A stretch of DNA of 64,000 nucleotides from Podaxis mareebaensis (taxonomy: Eukaryota > Basidiomycota > Agaricomycetes > Agaricales > Agaricaceae): NCBI GenBank assembly GCA_018524725.1, contig JAEUWP010000136.1, forward strand, positions 1 to 64,000, in the 5' to 3' direction. Shown piece by piece: positions 23,743 through 32,950 of the stretch. Under the pieces are notes generated by a model. It was given only the letters and a program-made list of their open reading frames with translations. It made no database searches and was not told the DNA's origin. How positions within the stretch are numbered: the first letter of the stretch is position 1; every line of letters starts with the position of its first letter. The translations under genes were made by a program, and so were the position numbers.

Positions 23743-24016
23743 CAGCGGTAACCCCAGTGGGATCACATGTGCTGTACACCCCAGGTCAGAGTGGTACTCA
23801 GGGATACATTTTTTTTTTTTACAAATAGTGGTGCCCAGCGGCACCACAGGATTGACCACCTAGTGAAAAATCAATTGCACATCAACTGAGACCCTCGAGT
23901 ATTATCTAAGTTTATTGTAGCCAAATATACATTTTCGATCATTTTTGCATACAATGTTGAATCCCTAGGTGCAACAATAGCATCTTTCTAATATTCTACA
24001 TTTTCTGACCCATGCC

Positions 24017-24175
24017 GCACCTGGCTCATTCTTCGCCAGGTGCAATTTCTTGTGCCCAAACGTGACTGTCACAGGTATTAGATTCCGTAAAATAGTCATA
24101 CTCCCTTTCTTCGTCTACCCCCTTTTCAAATCCCTTGCTGACAGTGTCCTAGATGAATTCCCCACTCTTTTCTTT
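24017..24175 (+). repeat. Split direct repeat A1
   Basis: Begins with GCACCTGGC-TCATTCTTC-GCCAGGTGC: perfect 9-bp arms around a 9-nt spacer. The remaining 132 bases match A2 at more than 95%. Confidence 0.85.
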
Positions 24176-25141
24176 CTCTTCATAATAATTTTGTGCCCTT
24201 CGTTACCTGAAAATGCCAAGACAAGCTCAAGAAAATCAGTGTCCCCCAAACATCCCAGCATCCCAACTATGAAAGCATCAACTTGAGTTCATCGCAGCAG
24301 AACTTAACATTCCCCAAGGGGATCTTGGCCAAGCAACAGTCATGGAGCTCAGATGCGAAATTAAGAGACATTTCAAAGCCCACCCTGGCCTGTGAAACGA
24401 CCCACGCTACAACAGGCTATTCCCAGAACATAGGGGTCGAGCTGCCCGGCATCCCCAAGACAGAATTGTCCCACGTCCACCTTCACCAGCCTCTTCGAGA
24501 CACACCCTGGCAGACCTACTATGCCCCTCTCCATTCCTGGATATACAACAAATTCAGAGACCCTTAACCCCACCAAACAGAGTTGACAGCCAAAACGATG
24601 ACCAAAGAGAACAACCACAGGCAGAAGACCAACGTCCCCCATCACCTGCTTCAATACTCAGTGAGTGCTCCCCTATTATATTCCTGACCATGACCCCTCC
24701 TCTGTCATCATGCTTGAGATAGCTGATGACAATCACCCATTGACGATGGCTTGCCATGTCAACACACCACCACCATTATGCCCATTACACATCATTACCA
24801 TCCTCATGGGACATACCCAATTTTTTCCAACATCACAAAGGGCAATACCCATTATTATAAACAACATCATTATCGTTGCTACCATATCAGGGAAGCATGT
24901 TATTGACCTACGCATTCCATTAGGACCACTGTTCATCTCAGACCCCTTCAATCTACAAGGTGCCGATTCATCCATTAACCTCTCGCTGCCACCTGTGGCA
25001 TGAAAAGGACGCCCAAGTATCATTCCAGGGATGGAAGGGGATGCACTCCCTTTTCTAATCCCAGAATCTGTTCGCTGAAAATTCCAGTCAGGAAACTGGT
25101 CATCACACGTTCCCCTCACCTTTCTAACCAACTGCTACTGT

Positions 25142-25894
25142 GCTATAGGCAATGATACCCAGGCCCTCCAAGATTGGTATTCGATCGATACCACCACAGG
25201 CCAGTTCGTAGCAGTCGAGAAGACATTACCTGATGAAGAAGAGTACAAAATCTCATTCGACAAATGGCAACAGGCATGGTTGCACCTATTAACACTCCTC
25301 CAAGACCATCTTCCTGGTTTGTATCTACCATGGAAATTGCATTATGAATTCATTTTAAACAATCCCATATGTGCCTCCAAGTGGGACTCCTGGTGCCTAT
25401 ATGACATAGAATTGAGAAAACAATCCGTTCACAAAGGGATTGACCCCCGGGTCTTCAGCAAGTCCCTCTGGGCTCTTGTTGAAGCCCAAGCAACAGAGAC
25501 CCGCATCATGAACAGTATCACTGCTCACATGTCTGCAGCCAGTAAAACTGGCCCCAACACTCCTTGTCCCTCATCCTCCAACCACAACAATAACCCAATG
25601 AAGTCCTTTCAGAACAATGCATTACACCCCCCAGGTCGATGTCTCATCTGCGGAGACAAATCTGGCCACCATTACAGCCACACATGCACGGCCACAAAGC
25701 TTATCAACAGAAAACCATGCCTTCTCACAATACACCCAAAAGATGGTCAATGAAAAGACAAAGACAGCAACAGTTACTGCTTCTATTGGAACAGGAAGCT
25801 GGGGTGCCACTTCGGAGTCAAATGCAGACACGGGAAACATACATGTACCCTCTGTGGCAGTGACCATGGTGCCCAATTGTGCACCTCCATCTGA
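25142..25894 (+). pseudogene. Gag-like ORF1 of the Ngaro-like element, one internal stop
   Basis: One frame runs through DWYSIDTTTGQFVAVEKTL and KWDSWCLYDIELRKQS to a zinc-knuckle-like CLICGDKSGHHYSHTC, hits TGA at 25751-25753, and then continues in the same frame with LGCHFGVKCRHGKHTCTLC and GSDHGAQLC before the next stop (25892-25894). A Cys/His block of this kind ends ORF1 of basidiomycete tyrosine-recombinase elements and should bind the element RNA. The 3' part overlaps the start of the RT frame in another phase. The true start was not found; frames from 24283 to 25140 may hold more of it. Confidence 0.6.
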
Positions 25895-27557
25895 TTTACT
25901 CCCAATTGTGACACCCCTCATTGCAGAAGGATGGGAACGAGAACTCCTTTCTCATGGACTATATGATACCTTTGTAGATATTCCTTTAAGCCTCTGCAAT
26001 GGCTTCAACATGGGCGTTCATTCATTTATCCAACATACCTACACACCACCTAATCACACCTCCACCACTAATAATCCCGACATCATTGAGTCTCATATTG
26101 CTAAAGAACGTGCAGCTGGCTGCTACTCTGGCCCATTCTCAAAATCTCGTTTAGAATTCCTCATCGGCCTATTTTGGACATCCCCCCTTGGAACCATTCC
26201 AAAATCAGACAAACCAGGCGAGTTTCGTATCATTCAGGACCTCTCATACCCTCGAAACAACCCAAACCACCTCTCTGTCAACTCCGAAATAAATTCTGAC
26301 CTCTTCCCATGTGATTGGGGGACATTCAACAAAATCTACAACATTGTTCGTGATGCACCAGAGGGTACACAAGCAGCAACAATGGATGTCGATGCAGCCT
26401 TCTGCTGCTGCCCAATTACCCCCAGTCAACAAACACACTTTGTTGTAGGATGGGATAAGTCATTCTACATCGATCACAATGCCCCATTTGGTGCCAGTAG
26501 CTCAGGGGGAGTGTTTGGCCATCTCGCTGATGCAATGACAGCACTAATTCACAAGACATCAAACTCAGAGTGCAAAAACTGGGTAGACGATTTTGTCCTG
26601 TTCTGTTCACCCAGTTCAATCACTGTAACATCAGGGACCCCCACTTATTCCTACCATTTCAACCTTGACTGTATCAACGAACTTGCCAACCGCCTTGACT
26701 GGCCCTGGAAATCCACTAAAACACACCCCTTTTCACATATTTTTCGTTACCTCAGCTTCCTATGGAACATCATCCTCCAATTTGTGTCAATCCCTCCTGA
26801 AAAAACCCAACGCTACTTAACAAAAATTTCTAATTGGATTACACAACCATCCTCATCACAAAAAGAAGCTGAATTGGTACTGGGAACACTCGTTCATTGC
26901 TCACTTGCCCTCCCAGATGGCTGTTCCCACCTCCCATCAATATCTCGTTTTACAGCCTCCTTTGAAGGAAAGTCCCCCTTCAGCCGAAGACAACCAAACA
27001 CAACCATCCGAGAGGATATACAATGGTGGATTACAGAACTCTCGAAACCATCATGTGGTTCCTCAATTACACCAGCACCACTAATTTCAGCAATCGAGTT
27101 CTGGGTAGATGCATCAACATCTTTTGGAATAGGGGTTGTTTTCAATGGTGAATGGGAGTCATGGAAGCTTGGCCCAAGATGGAATGAAAATCCCCATCAT
27201 CGAATTGGTTGGGCCGAAATCATTGCAGTTGAATGTGGTATTTGTCATGCCTTACACCACGGACACACTAATATCCATTTCCAAATCAAGTCAGATAACA
27301 CTTCAGTCATTGGCGCAATAAATGGAGGCCAGTCCCATAACCCTGAACACAACAAAGTCCTACAAAGAATCACTTCACTCCTTCATGTAAATTCTATTTG
27401 GATCTCACCATTATATGTCTCCTCCGAGTCCAACCTTGCTGATAAACCTTCTCAAGGTCTCCCTCTCCCTAATTACAGATGTGCTCATTCTACATTTACT
27501 TTACCTGATACCCTGACTCCATTCATTAAACCACATCCTGACCTTTCATTGATGTAG
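25617..27557 (+). CDS. Reverse transcriptase-RNase H of the Ngaro-like element, 646 aa
   Basis: One intact frame from ATG 25617. RT landmarks in order: SPLGTIPKSDKPGEFRIIQD (fingers), ATMDVDAAF (catalytic Asp near residue 257), APFGASSSGGVFGHLADAM, and NWVDDFVLF, where VDD at 323-325 replaces the usual YxDD. VDD is normal for the DIRS order. An RNase H domain follows, with FWVDAST, GWAEIIAVECGI and IKSDNTSVIGAING supplying the acidic residues. No integrase or aspartic protease is present, which fits this order. The upstream frame (gag-like) overlaps it by about 280 nt, so expression would need internal initiation or frameshifting. The enzyme copies element RNA to DNA and could in principle act for other copies. 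Confidence 0.9.
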   Translation: MHYTPQVDVSSAETNLATITATHARPQSLSTENHAFSQYTQKMVNEKTKTATVTASIGTGSWGATSESNADTGNIHVPSVAVTMVPNCAPPSDLLPIVTPLIAEGWERELLSHGLYDTFVDIPLSLCNGFNMGVHSFIQHTYTPPNHTSTTNNPDIIESHIAKERAAGCYSGPFSKSRLEFLIGLFWTSPLGTIPKSDKPGEFRIIQDLSYPRNNPNHLSVNSEINSDLFPCDWGTFNKIYNIVRDAPEGTQAATMDVDAAFCCCPITPSQQTHFVVGWDKSFYIDHNAPFGASSSGGVFGHLADAMTALIHKTSNSECKNWVDDFVLFCSPSSITVTSGTPTYSYHFNLDCINELANRLDWPWKSTKTHPFSHIFRYLSFLWNIILQFVSIPPEKTQRYLTKISNWITQPSSSQKEAELVLGTLVHCSLALPDGCSHLPSISRFTASFEGKSPFSRRQPNTTIREDIQWWITELSKPSCGSSITPAPLISAIEFWVDASTSFGIGVVFNGEWESWKLGPRWNENPHHRIGWAEIIAVECGICHALHHGHTNIHFQIKSDNTSVIGAINGGQSHNPEHNKVLQRITSLLHVNSIWISPLYVSSESNLADKPSQGLPLPNYRCAHSTFTLPDTLTPFIKPHPDLSLM

Positions 27558-27626
27558 TCACAAGTAACAATACACATCAGTAATGTCACACTCACACATT
27601 ACCTTCACTAACTCGGTACCAAATTT

Positions 27627-28691
27627 TTGAACATCATGCCTCAACAACACCCACAACAACTCAACTGGATCACCTCAACTCCCTCCACCTTGTATAACAA
27701 CCAGCGTATACACCCCCCAAATGGCCTATCCACTCTCTCACTACAAAAAGTCCAGACAGCTATTATGCACAGCCTGGCCCCCTCAACATTACGAGGTTAC
27801 CAACTAGCCATTCAAAAGTACCTCGAATTCTGTGACAGGGAGAAGATCCCAACGAAATCCCATATTCCAGCCCAAGAACTTGTTCTATGTGCATTTGCTG
27901 CAGATAATGTTGGTCAAGCCTCAGCCTCAGTAGCACAGAATAGGATCGCTGCACTCAAGGCCTGGCACACAGCCAACAACTGGGAATGGAATGGCAGTGG
28001 CCACCTAACCCAGGTCCTTTGAGGGGTCCACATCCTAACACCCATATCATCACAATGACCCCCTCGTTCACCAATAAATTCTCACATGTTAGACCTCCTG
28101 CATTGCTACCTCAACCTCCAAGACAATTTCGACACCACTGTTTTCGCATGTGCATGTACAGCCTTCTGGGGACAATGCCGCCTAGGTGAACTCCTCCCTT
28201 CATCATCACACCAATCCTCCTCAGCTTCCATCCCCACATGCACTGCAATACGCCTTTCAAAGAGGAACAAGACAGCATGGATCCTTCACCTCCCATGCAC
28301 AAAAACTAACACAAGAGGAGAAGATGTCATCCTAGTTCGACAAAAAACCCTCTCAAACCCAATATCTGCGATTCAGCACCATCTACTTCGCAATGTCACT
28401 CCTCGCACATCCCCCTTTTTCACCTACACCATACAAGGCAAAATTCAGACCCTTACCAAAAAAGCTTTTCTTGAACATTGTAACCAAATCTGGGCCAGGT
28501 CTGGACACCCTCAAGTGATGGGCCACTGCTTTCAGATTGGTGGTACTACAGAGCTCCTACTAGCAGGAGTCATGACAGACATAGTTAAGACCATGGGTCG
28601 TTGGTCATCAGATGCCTTCCTAAAGTATTGGTGCTCAACAGAGGACATAATCCCACTACATGCACAAAACATTCACCTACACACCTCTTAA
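27627..28691 (+). pseudogene. Tyrosine recombinase of the Ngaro-like element, two stops and a lost catalytic Arg
   Basis: A single frame broken by TGA at 28020-28022 and 28056-28058. The N-terminal core-binding part (SLAPSTLRGYQLAIQKYLEF, NRIAALKAWHTANNW) and the catalytic part (FWGQCRLGELL with the box I Arg; TNTRGEDVILVRQKT) are recognisable. Box II normally reads H-x-x-R; here it is HCFQ (CAC 28524, CAG 28533) followed by IGGTTELLLAGV. The nucleophile Tyr is in FLKYW near 28626. The family integrates circular cDNA by Ser/Thr-free, Tyr-mediated strand exchange. With a missing Arg and two stops this copy is dead. The frame before, between and after the stops is otherwise continuous. Confidence 0.88.
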
Positions 28692-28767
28692 CCCAACCCC
28701 TCCTGACAACCAACTGCCTCTGGGGGTTAGCCATAGCCTCCAGGAAATGCAACGGCTGTGCGGTTGG

Positions 28768-28955
28768 TGGGCGACCCGTCCGCATTCCCCTTTCGGCCTC
28801 ACACCCTGGTTGTCAGGGGTCTCCTTGACCTCCGATCCACCACTCCCAAAGTCATTCGCACTTTCGATCTCCTTATTATCGTATCACACCTTTTTGCCAC
28901 TATAATAACACTAAAATCTCCCTTACCTTTCCCTACCATCACTTCAGGTGTGAGA
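28768..28955 (+). repeat. Split direct repeat B1
   Basis: 188 bp, matching B2 (29197-29384) with only about five differences, several of them C/T changes. Ends five bases before A2. Confidence 0.85.
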
Positions 28956-28960
28956 GTGCT

Positions 28961-29119
28961 GCACCTGGCGAAGAATGAGCCAGGTGCAATTTCTCGTGCC
29001 CAAACATGACTGTCACAGGTATTAGATTCCATAAAATAGTCATACTCCCTTTCTTCGTCTACCCCCTTTTCAAATCCCTTGCTGACAGTGTCCTAGACGA
29101 ATTCCCCACTCTTTTCTTT
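28961..29119 (+). repeat. Split direct repeat A2
   Basis: Same 159 bp as A1, but the 27-bp leading palindrome is in the opposite orientation: arms unchanged, spacer GAAGAATGA instead of TCATTCTTC. Confidence 0.85.
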
Positions 29120-29196
29120 TCCCACCCACCACTCCCCACTGATCACAAAACCATTCATTAGAAGATCAACCGTGCAGTGAACCAAAAGGGAACATC

Positions 29197-29384
29197 TGGG
29201 CGACCTGTCTGCATTCCCCTTTCGGCCTCACACCCTGGTTGTCAGGGGTCTCCTTGACCTCCGATCCACCACTCCCAAAGTCATTCGCACTTTCGATCTC
29301 CTTATTATCGTATCACACCTTTTTGCCACTATAATAACACTAAAATCTCCCTTACCTTTCCCTACTGTCACTTCAGGCGTGAGA
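29197..29384 (+). repeat. Split direct repeat B2 (right end of element)
   Basis: 188-bp copy of B1. The first fold-back element starts eight bases after it ends. Confidence 0.85.
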
Positions 29385-29392
29385 TAGGCAGT

Positions 29393-31605
29393 ATGGCACA
29401 CCAACATGGACAAAAATAAAAGCCCTGCATGAAATATCTTTTGCACGTGAAAATTAGTTTCTACACTAAATAGGTGTATTTTACTATGGCAGGCCGTTGG
29501 CCTAAAAAAGATTTGGCCCCCACAGAACTTAATAATGTGCTCGCATGGTATTTACACACTGCATAGACCTAAAGTATACTCAGTAGTTTACAAAATCTAG
29601 TTATTACCTTGTCTTGTGGGGAGAAAACCACATGCGCGGGATTTTGAAAATCCTGCATGCAATGGTAACCCTCCCTAAAAGAAGTTATGTGTACAAAATT
29701 CATGCGTGGAATTATAAATATTTCATGCAAGGTTTTCTGAAAGTCCCACACACATATCATGTATGTTGCATGTATGTTCTGCACGGGATTTTCTGAAAGT
29801 TCCATGTGCACAGCTATTATGTAATACAAATATTCTGCACAGAAATTTGAAGATTCTGTGCATTTCCAATTTCACACACCTCTGGTTCCCAGGAACCCTG
29901 TCATGCTAGGCAGGTGATGATCCCATGGCCTTCCTCAGCAGAGTGCTCGTCATTGAGCACAGATATCTCAACAATACCCATGGCTTTTATAGCAGGATAC
30001 ATTGTGTTGGAGTGTGGGATAGTGTTCTATAATATATAACACTTTTATCCAGCCCAGAAATGACAAACATCAATATGTCATTCATATGTCATTCTTCAGA
30101 CATAAATCAGAAAATTCATTGTCATAACTTCTAAAGCAGGTCTATGGACAGGAAATGAGGGCCTGCTGTATCATTGGATTATAACAATCCCCAATGTACC
30201 CTGACATAAAAGCCATGGGTATTGTTGAGATATCTGTGCTCAATGACGAGCACTCTGCCAAGGAAGGCTGTGGGATCATCACCTGCCTAGCATGACAGGG
30301 TTCCTGGGAACCAGAGGTGTGTGAAATTGGAAATGCACAGAATCTTCAAATTTCCGTGTGGAATATTTGTATTACATAATAGCTGTGCGCACAGAACTTT
30401 CAGAAAATCCCATGCAGAACATACATACAACATACATGATATGTGTGTGGGACTTTCAGAAAACCTCGTGTGAAATATTTATAATTCTGCGCATGAATTC
30501 TGTACACATAACTTCCTTTAGGGAGGGTTACCATTGCACGTGGGATTTTCAAAATCCCACGCATGTGGTTTTCCCCCCACAAGACAAGGTAATAACTAGA
30601 TTTTGTAAACTACTGAGTATACTTTAGGTCTAGGCAGTGTGTAAATACCGCCTGAGCACATTATTAAGTTCTGTGGGGGCCAAATCTTTTTTAGGCCAAT
30701 GGCCTGCCATATTTTACTGTAGTTTTGGCTTATGAATGAGTATTTTATGTCTGTGCATGAAAAAAATCAGTGCATGGGAATTGAAGGTGTGCGTGCGAAA
30801 AAAAAAGACCGCACGCAGAAATTGGATTTGTGCGTGCCCAAAAAAGAAAAATGTGTGTGGAAACTAGACTTGCACGTGCAGGAAAAAAATGCACTGGAAA
30901 ATAGCTCTGCACGTAAAATTGAGGGCCCTCATCAGTACAAATCTTGAAGATATACATCAATCGTTGTGTCAGGATTGTCATCCTGATATGGATATGTCGG
31001 GAATGATGCCATTGGATATTATTCCCACGACCTTCCCCAGGACTGCTCGAAAATGAGCACGAATATCTGAGCTGTACCCATAGATTTTGGAGTATATTGT
31101 GTCTACTCATACCGTGGAATAGCATGAACATCTGAACTATGGGTACGGCTCAGATATTCGTGCTCATTTTCGAGCAGTCTTGTCTCGGGGAAGGTCATGG
31201 GAATATAATATCCAATGGCATCATTCCCGACATATCCATATCAGGATGACAATCCTGACACAACGATTGATGTATATCTTCAAGATTTGTACTGACGAGG
31301 GCCCTCAATTTTACGCGCAGAGCTATTTTCCAGTGCATTTTTTTTCCTGCACGTGCAAGTCTAGTTTCCACACACATTTTTCTTTTTTGGGCGCGCACAA
31401 ATCCAATTTCCGCGCGCAGTCTTTTTTTTTTCGCGCGTGCACCTTCAATTCCCGCGCACTGATTTTTTTCACGCATGGACATATAAAATACTCATTCATA
31501 AGCCAAAACTACAGTAAAATACACCTATTTAGTGTAGAAACTAATTTTCGCGCGCAAAAGATATTTCACGCGGGGCTTTTATTTTTGTCCACGTTGGTGC
31601 GCCAT
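29393..31605. mobile_element. Long fold-back element, interrupted by a second one
   Basis: The right arm (31137-31605, 469 bp) is the reverse complement of a left arm that is now in two pieces, 29393-29485 and 30719-31083. Ends read ATGGC(A/G)CACCAAC. Between the arms is a roughly 50-bp loop. There is no coding frame on the arms beyond chance. Such arms would form a hairpin more than 450 bp long in RNA or single-stranded DNA. No flanking target duplication was found, so exact ends are inferred from where the arms stop matching. Confidence 0.75.
29486..30710. mobile_element. Nested fold-back element (1225 bp) with 8-bp target duplication
   Basis: Starts ATGGCAGGCC and ends GGCCTGCCAT. The arms (about 29486-30005 and 30193-30710, roughly 520 bp each) are inverted copies. 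It sits inside the left arm of the larger fold-back element and is flanked by ATTTTACT at 29478-29485 and 30711-30718. The undisturbed right arm has this sequence once (reverse complement at 31513-31520), so the 8-bp duplication and the insertion are shown directly. Eight-bp duplications are made by hAT-superfamily transposases among others; no transposase is encoded here. Confidence 0.85.
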
Positions 31606-31610
31606 ATAAT

Positions 31611-32256
31611 ATGGCGTCATATTGGCCTAAAAATTATTTACATCCCGCGCAGACTTGTCCTTAGCCCGCGCAGAGTTTGTATATAAAGTTATTATGCTAT
31701 TGATCCGAGAAATACAAGTAATTATGTCTACAAGTCTGTCCGGGCTTCGATATATCTCAAGTAGAATTCTGCGCAGGTAAACTGGAGTCTGCGTGGTCAA
31801 GTTAAACTCTGCGCGCGTGACAATTGAACTCTGTGTGCACGAAGTTGAGCTTTGCACAGCCAAGTTAAAGTCTGCGCCCATCACAATTAACTCTGCGCGG
31901 CCAAATTGTACTCTGCATGGCCAAGTTGAACTCTGCGCGCGGAATTGAAATGTGATGAAATTGTGACGCGCGCAGAGTTCAATTGTGATGCACACAGACT
32001 TTAACTTGGCCGTGCAGAGCTCAACTTCATGCACAGTGTTCAATTGTCACGCGCGCAGAGTTTAACTTGACCACGCAGACTCCAGTTTACCTGCGCAGAA
32101 TTCTACTTGAGATATATCGAAGCCCGGACAGACTTGTAGACATAATTACTTGTATTTCTCGGATCAATAGCATAATAACTTTATATACAAACTCTGCGCG
32201 GGCTAAGGACAAGTCTGCGCGGGATGTAAATAATTTTTAGGCCAATATGACGCCAT
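31611..32256. mobile_element. Third fold-back element (646 bp), near-palindrome with internal short repeats
   Basis: Arms about 31611-31905 and 31975-32256 are nearly exact inverted copies, with termini ATGGCGTCATATTGGCC and the reverse at the right end. The inner halves of the arms are built from a degenerate tandem unit centred on AACTCTGCGCG, with partners such as CCAAGTTG and CACAATTG at a spacing of about 22-26 nt. Its terminus shares ATGGC...TTGGCCTAAAAA with the nested element at 29486, so the two are probably related. It starts five bases after the preceding element ends. Confidence 0.8.
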
Positions 32257-32950
32257 ACGCTAACACCTAACGCTAGCACGAACCCCACCAGACCCCATCC
32301 CGGACCTTAACGTCCCGCAGCATACAGGTGACTGCCATTTGGCCAGCCTCGATGAAGGGGAATTTTTGACTGCTGGCGGTACCATGTTTTTATCCATACG
32401 GGTGTCAGCAGTATGCGGATGCGGCAAATTCTGTAGGCTGACACCTACACTACTCTCTTTCCGATCCCTATCAAACATTAATTAGTCCAATCCAAGTCCA
32501 ATCTTCTGGAAAATACCTCAAGATCTTCAATGCTTAATCTGTTCCATGCTATTCCAAGGTGGTTGAAAAATCTGGTAACTGTATTCATGCAGAAGAGAAT
32601 CTCTCATGCCCTGAGGAGCTGTAATCCATACAGTCATGCAGCCGGCCTGTAAGGACAACAATCCTCATCATGAATGGCGTCATTGCCGTAGATAAGCAGT
32701 AGGACTTGATAATTAACGTTCAAAGCACATCGACATGATAGATCTTTGAGCTATGCAACAGACATGCAGGACGCAAGTTGCGCCACGAATGAGCAAAATC
32801 ATGGTCGAAATTAATTCTTGGTGTATATCTTAATTAGTGGAGGTTATACAATGATGGCTAATAAGCTTCCATCCTCCCACCTCAACATGTAAACTCTCGT
32901 TAATCCATCCTGTTTGAGGGCTATTTAGGTTGCGAAACTTCTACCGTTTT
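32257..32950. other. Intergenic region after the transposon block
   Basis: No gene or repeat recognised; 3' flank of DUF6533 gene B. Confidence 0.5.

Larger units (their letters stand above)
24017..29384 (+). mobile_element. Ngaro-like tyrosine-recombinase (DIRS-order) retrotransposon, decayed
   Basis: About 5.4 kb arranged as A1 (24017-24175), gag-like frame, RT-RNase H (25617-27557), tyrosine recombinase (27627-28691), then B1 (28768-28955), A2 (28961-29119), B2 (29197-29384). The A pair is 159 bp each and the B pair 188 bp each, both nearly identical. This A1...B1-A2-B2 layout of split direct repeats is the hallmark of Ngaro-type elements, which use a tyrosine recombinase instead of an integrase. 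No target duplication is expected for that mechanism. The RT frame is intact, but the gag-like frame has one stop and the recombinase has two stops plus a changed catalytic Arg, so this copy should not be autonomous. Confidence 0.88.

Noticed and set aside
24733..25131. 132-codon minus-strand frame inside the retrotransposon
   Set aside because: Antisense to the gag-like region; a shadow frame without a family.
30745..31686. Frames of 90-170 codons on both strands in the fold-back arms (30745-31131, 31180-31686)
   Set aside because: The same protein-like text appears on opposite strands because the arms are inverted copies; no transposase motif and low-complexity content.
29393..32256. CRISPR-like or regulatory tandem array
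   Set aside because: Eukaryotic nuclear DNA; the repeats are inverted arms and degenerate sub-units, not regularly spaced identical repeats with unique spacers.
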